From the NCBI GenBank assembly GCA_900540295.1, contig UQFM01000017.1, positions 1 to 26,200 of the forward strand: DNA of 26,200 nt. Direction: 5' to 3'. This stretch comes from an uncultured Oscillospiraceae bacterium (GTDB taxonomy: Bacteria > Bacillota > Clostridia > Oscillospirales > Acutalibacteraceae). Below are positions 24,276 through 26,200 of the stretch, piece by piece. The notes beneath the pieces are model-generated. The model worked only from the letters and a program-made list of their open reading frames with translations, made no database searches and was not told where the DNA came from. Both the position numbers and the translations under genes were made by a program. How positions within the stretch are numbered: position 1 is the first letter of the stretch; each line of letters opens with the position of its first letter.

Positions 24276-24378
24276 AACAGTTGATTCGGCGATTATCCGC
24301 TATTTCCCCTTGTTTATCTGTGGATTGGATTTTTATCGCAACAGTTCACCCACAAACTGTGATTTGTTGTTCTGTTGT

Positions 24379-24567
24379 TTAGCTCTGTGTTCTTGCTTCA
24401 AGCCCTTCAATAATCGTTACTTGTAAATCCTTTACTTCAATCAATGTTTCCCGTTTGCACTTGGGACAGTAGAGAGGATAGTTTTTCAAAACCGTATCCT
24501 CTCTGATTTTGACACTAGTTTTATTTCCGCAAACAGGACATAAAATCCATTCTGATTCTCGTTTCAT
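24379..24567 (-). CDS. Cysteine-rich KTR domain protein
   Basis: This is a 62-residue zinc-ribbon-like protein with two CxxC knuckles, ILCPVCGNKTSVKIRED and YCPKCKRETLIEVKD. This is the cysteine-rich KTR family, short proteins found again and again in conjugative transposons and other mobile elements of Firmicutes; their function is unknown. Here the usual Lys-Thr-Arg is Lys-Thr-Ser. The ATG at 24567 overlaps the upstream hydrolase stop in ATGA and has TTGGAG 5 bases upstream; a GTG two codons earlier is possible. The overlap shows it is translated with the hydrolases. It is the best single marker that this end of the window is mobile DNA. Confidence 0.86.
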   Translation of the reverse strand: MKRESEWILCPVCGNKTSVKIREDTVLKNYPLYCPKCKRETLIEVKDLQVTIIEGLEARTQS

Positions 24568-25301
24568 AAGCACTCCAATATAAATTTTTCAAGCATTGGA
24601 TTAAGTTGCTTGGCATTACGCATTGGAAAGTCGTGGTTTGCTCCTTGTAATATCATTGTTTGACAGTTTGGATTTTGGGCAAGTAATGTAAGAGAAGTTT
24701 TCATATCTCTGACTTCCTTACTCCCACAAATCGCCAACATAGGTATCGTTACTGCTTGATATTCAGGTAACTTTGATAAATCTAATGTATTGGAAAAGAA
24801 TGAGTCATACACCTGCGGAGTAATCTGTTTTGAATATTCTGCCATATTATCGGCTTGTTTTTTTGTGTAATTCCAATATTTCCCTTGAAATTGCACTAAC
24901 CATCTCCAATGTAGCATTTTTACGGATAAACCTGCAAGAGAACAGTACATCCGAATTGTATTCGGCTTGGGATTTACCCATGCGCTTAAAAATACGGCAA
25001 AGTCAAATAATTCGGGCTGCTTGCTGACAAGCATTATTGCAATCTGACCTCCAAGCGAATGACCGATTACGCCGATCCGTTTTTTATGTAGGGTTTTAAT
25101 GAGCGCAAAGAGTTCCTCTACGGTCTTTTCTGGCTCATAAATCTCAGTAGCCGCCTTTCCTGCACCTGCTAAGTGAGGTACAATAAGATGGTATTTATCA
25201 GAAAAGCAATACTGCCTACAAAATGTATCAAGCGCACCCGCCCCATGCAGAAGCATGATAGTCGGATTTTCCTTGCTTCCATATTCATCATAATACAGCA
25301 T
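24564..25301 (-). CDS. Alpha/beta hydrolase (second of a tandem pair)
   Basis: The 245-residue alpha/beta-hydrolase fold protein has MLLHGAGA (oxyanion region) near residue 20, the nucleophile elbow GHSLGGQ with Ser at about 84, and NHDFPM with the probable catalytic His near the C-terminus. Gly-Ser-Lys-Glu in ICGSKEV marks the strand that usually holds the acid. No signal peptide is present. The substrate is unknown; it could be an esterase, lactonase or C-C hydrolase. The ATG at 25301 has AAAGGA at good distance; ten in-frame codons upstream overlap the preceding gene. Its start lies inside the last codons of the upstream hydrolase gene, a 14-base overlap, and its stop overlaps the KTR gene, so three genes are coupled. 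Confidence 0.87.
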   Translation of the reverse strand: MLYYDEYGSKENPTIMLLHGAGALDTFCRQYCFSDKYHLIVPHLAGAGKAATEIYEPEKTVEELFALIKTLHKKRIGVIGHSLGGQIAIMLVSKQPELFDFAVFLSAWVNPKPNTIRMYCSLAGLSVKMLHWRWLVQFQGKYWNYTKKQADNMAEYSKQITPQVYDSFFSNTLDLSKLPEYQAVTIPMLAICGSKEVRDMKTSLTLLAQNPNCQTMILQGANHDFPMRNAKQLNPMLEKFILECL

Positions 25302-26115
25302 AATTTTTCCTTTCTTTGTGAACAGTTTCAATAATAAATTTTTCTATTTCCTTGTTTACTTGCTCTGGATTATCTCCATTGGCAAAATGCTTTGCCTGTT
25401 TTATAAAATGCAAAGGATAACCTGTTTGCTTTGCCCATTCTTTGCAATATGCCTTAACCTTGCCTGTGCTGTCTTTCTCACCCACCAATATCAATATGGG
25501 GAACGAAAAATTAACATCTTTATTTTCTACAATAAAATATTCATATGCAATCCGCATTTGCTGGATAATTTCTGCTTTAGACAGCGGCTTTAACATAGAC
25601 AACATTTTTTGATAGGAATAGCGGCTCTCTGATACTGACAATGCCATGCTCTTTCGTAAAAGATTTGTTGTAAAGCATTTTGCCATAGGAACAACCTGCT
25701 TCAGCCACCACAAGTCTGATTTTGAGTAATATTTAAGTCCCAATGGCGTTGTATCTAACGCCACAAATCCTTTTACCATATCAGGATACAAAGCAGCAAA
25801 ATGTTGACTTGGATAGCCGCCCATAGACATACCCACTAAAAATGTTTTTTGAATGTTCTCTTTCTGCAATATGCTATGTAATATTTCTGCTGTATCTTGA
25901 TAAGTGAATTTCTGATATGGTTTCGACAATCCATGCATAGGAACATCCCATAAGATGATTGTGTAATTATCTGAAAAGTAGGGTATCTGCTTTTCAAACA
26001 TAGTATGGTCTGCGGTTACTCCATGCGTAAAAACAATACAGTCTGATACATTGTCATTTCTGGCAATCCAATAATGTACAGTTCCGCCTTGTGACAAAAT
26101 TGTTTTATGCTGCAT
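25288..26115 (-). CDS. Alpha/beta hydrolase (first of a tandem pair)
   Basis: This 275-residue alpha/beta hydrolase has FTHGVTADHTMF, WDVPMHGLSKP, the nucleophile elbow VGMSMGGYPSQ (Ser about 97), the acid strand ILVGEKDSTGK and the His in AKHFANGDNPE, so a complete Ser-Asp-His triad. WDVPMHG.S is typical of the peptidase-S33/BioH-like lineage. It is soluble and cytoplasmic. The ATG at 26115 is fixed by a perfect AGGAGGTG site 9 bases upstream. It is similar in plan but clearly diverged from its downstream partner, so not a recent duplication. It probably follows a gene whose end is seen at 26121, only a few bases upstream. Confidence 0.88.
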   Translation of the reverse strand: MQHKTILSQGGTVHYWIARNDNVSDCIVFTHGVTADHTMFEKQIPYFSDNYTIILWDVPMHGLSKPYQKFTYQDTAEILHSILQKENIQKTFLVGMSMGGYPSQHFAALYPDMVKGFVALDTTPLGLKYYSKSDLWWLKQVVPMAKCFTTNLLRKSMALSVSESRYSYQKMLSMLKPLSKAEIIQQMRIAYEYFIVENKDVNFSFPILILVGEKDSTGKVKAYCKEWAKQTGYPLHFIKQAKHFANGDNPEQVNKEIEKFIIETVHKERKNYAVL

Positions 26116-26120
26116 TTTGT

Positions 26121-26200
26121 TCACACCTCCTGCGTATAAACCTTTTTCCAAAAATCAATTAAAATAATAATTTCTTTCTCAATTTCATCTGGTATAATAC
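26121..26200 (-). CDS. C-terminal end of an unknown gene, runs off the window
   Basis: Reading the - strand from the window edge gives 25 codons ending in TGA at 26121-26123: IIPDEIEKEIIILIDF then WKKVYTQEV. The helical, charged composition and the fit of its stop inside the ribosome binding site of the next gene (GGAGGTGTGA) suggest a real coupled gene. A helical C-terminus ahead of hydrolase genes might belong to a TetR-type regulator, but that is a guess. Confidence 0.45.
   Translation of the reverse strand, partial: IIPDEIEKEIIILIDFWKKVYTQEV

Overview
The window looks like a contig from a spore-forming Clostridium-class Firmicute, probably a gut Oscillospirales-type bacterium. This rests on a spoVAE gene, VanZ, C_GCAxxG_C_C and VTC-type proteins, a single-chain glycyl-tRNA synthetase, strong AGGAG-type ribosome binding sites and frequent TTG/GTG starts. 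The taxonomic placement is inference. Bases 1-46 are not biological: they are an Illumina Nextera i7 adapter, so the left edge is a sequencing artefact and the first gene is cut there.

Layout. (1) 49-5037, + strand: the end of a surface-polysaccharide locus, with a truncated Wzx-type flippase followed by capE, capF, a vanZ-like gene and capG. The three cap genes form the full route from UDP-GlcNAc to UDP-N-acetyl-L-fucosamine. The locus ends at a strong bidirectional terminator. (2) 5096-7172, - strand: a two-gene operon of a membrane-anchored endonuclease/exonuclease/phosphatase-fold protein and an NTP_transf_5-type nucleotidyltransferase-like protein. (3) 7341-11910, + strand: a TetR regulator, an MMPL/RND transporter and a lipoprotein. 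The promoter is flanked by two TGAC-N5-GTCA operators exactly 42 bp apart. (4) 11960-12313, - strand: a solitary spoVAE. (5) 12420-13761, + strand: an aldo/keto reductase and a small anchored protein. (6) 13894-19479, + strand: a C_GCAxxG_C_C protein, a modular GH36-like glycosidase and a GH31 glycosidase, read as one operon for intracellular alpha-glycoside breakdown. (7) 19762-22130, + strand: glyS and a diacylglycerol-kinase-family lipid kinase. (8) 22196-23182, - strand: a proline-rich single-pass membrane protein.

From about 23,300 the window changes character. Four TTACA direct repeats that resemble a PhoP/PhoB-type box lie upstream of a broken VTC-type polyphosphate polymerase gene. 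That gene is frameshifted in an A tract and loses homology at about 23,675. Right after this point the DNA becomes visibly AT-richer. It holds a gene-free stretch with three hairpins, then - strand genes for a small membrane protein, a cysteine-rich KTR protein (common in Firmicute conjugative elements) and two alpha/beta hydrolases, plus the tail of another gene running off the window. I read 23,680-26,200 as the end of an integrated mobile element that interrupted the polyphosphate polymerase gene.

I did not find a clearly new multi-gene system. The most useful leads are the element/VTC junction with its hairpins, the Pho-like box, and the twin TetR operators. No tRNA, rRNA, CRISPR array or restriction/defence gene was seen.
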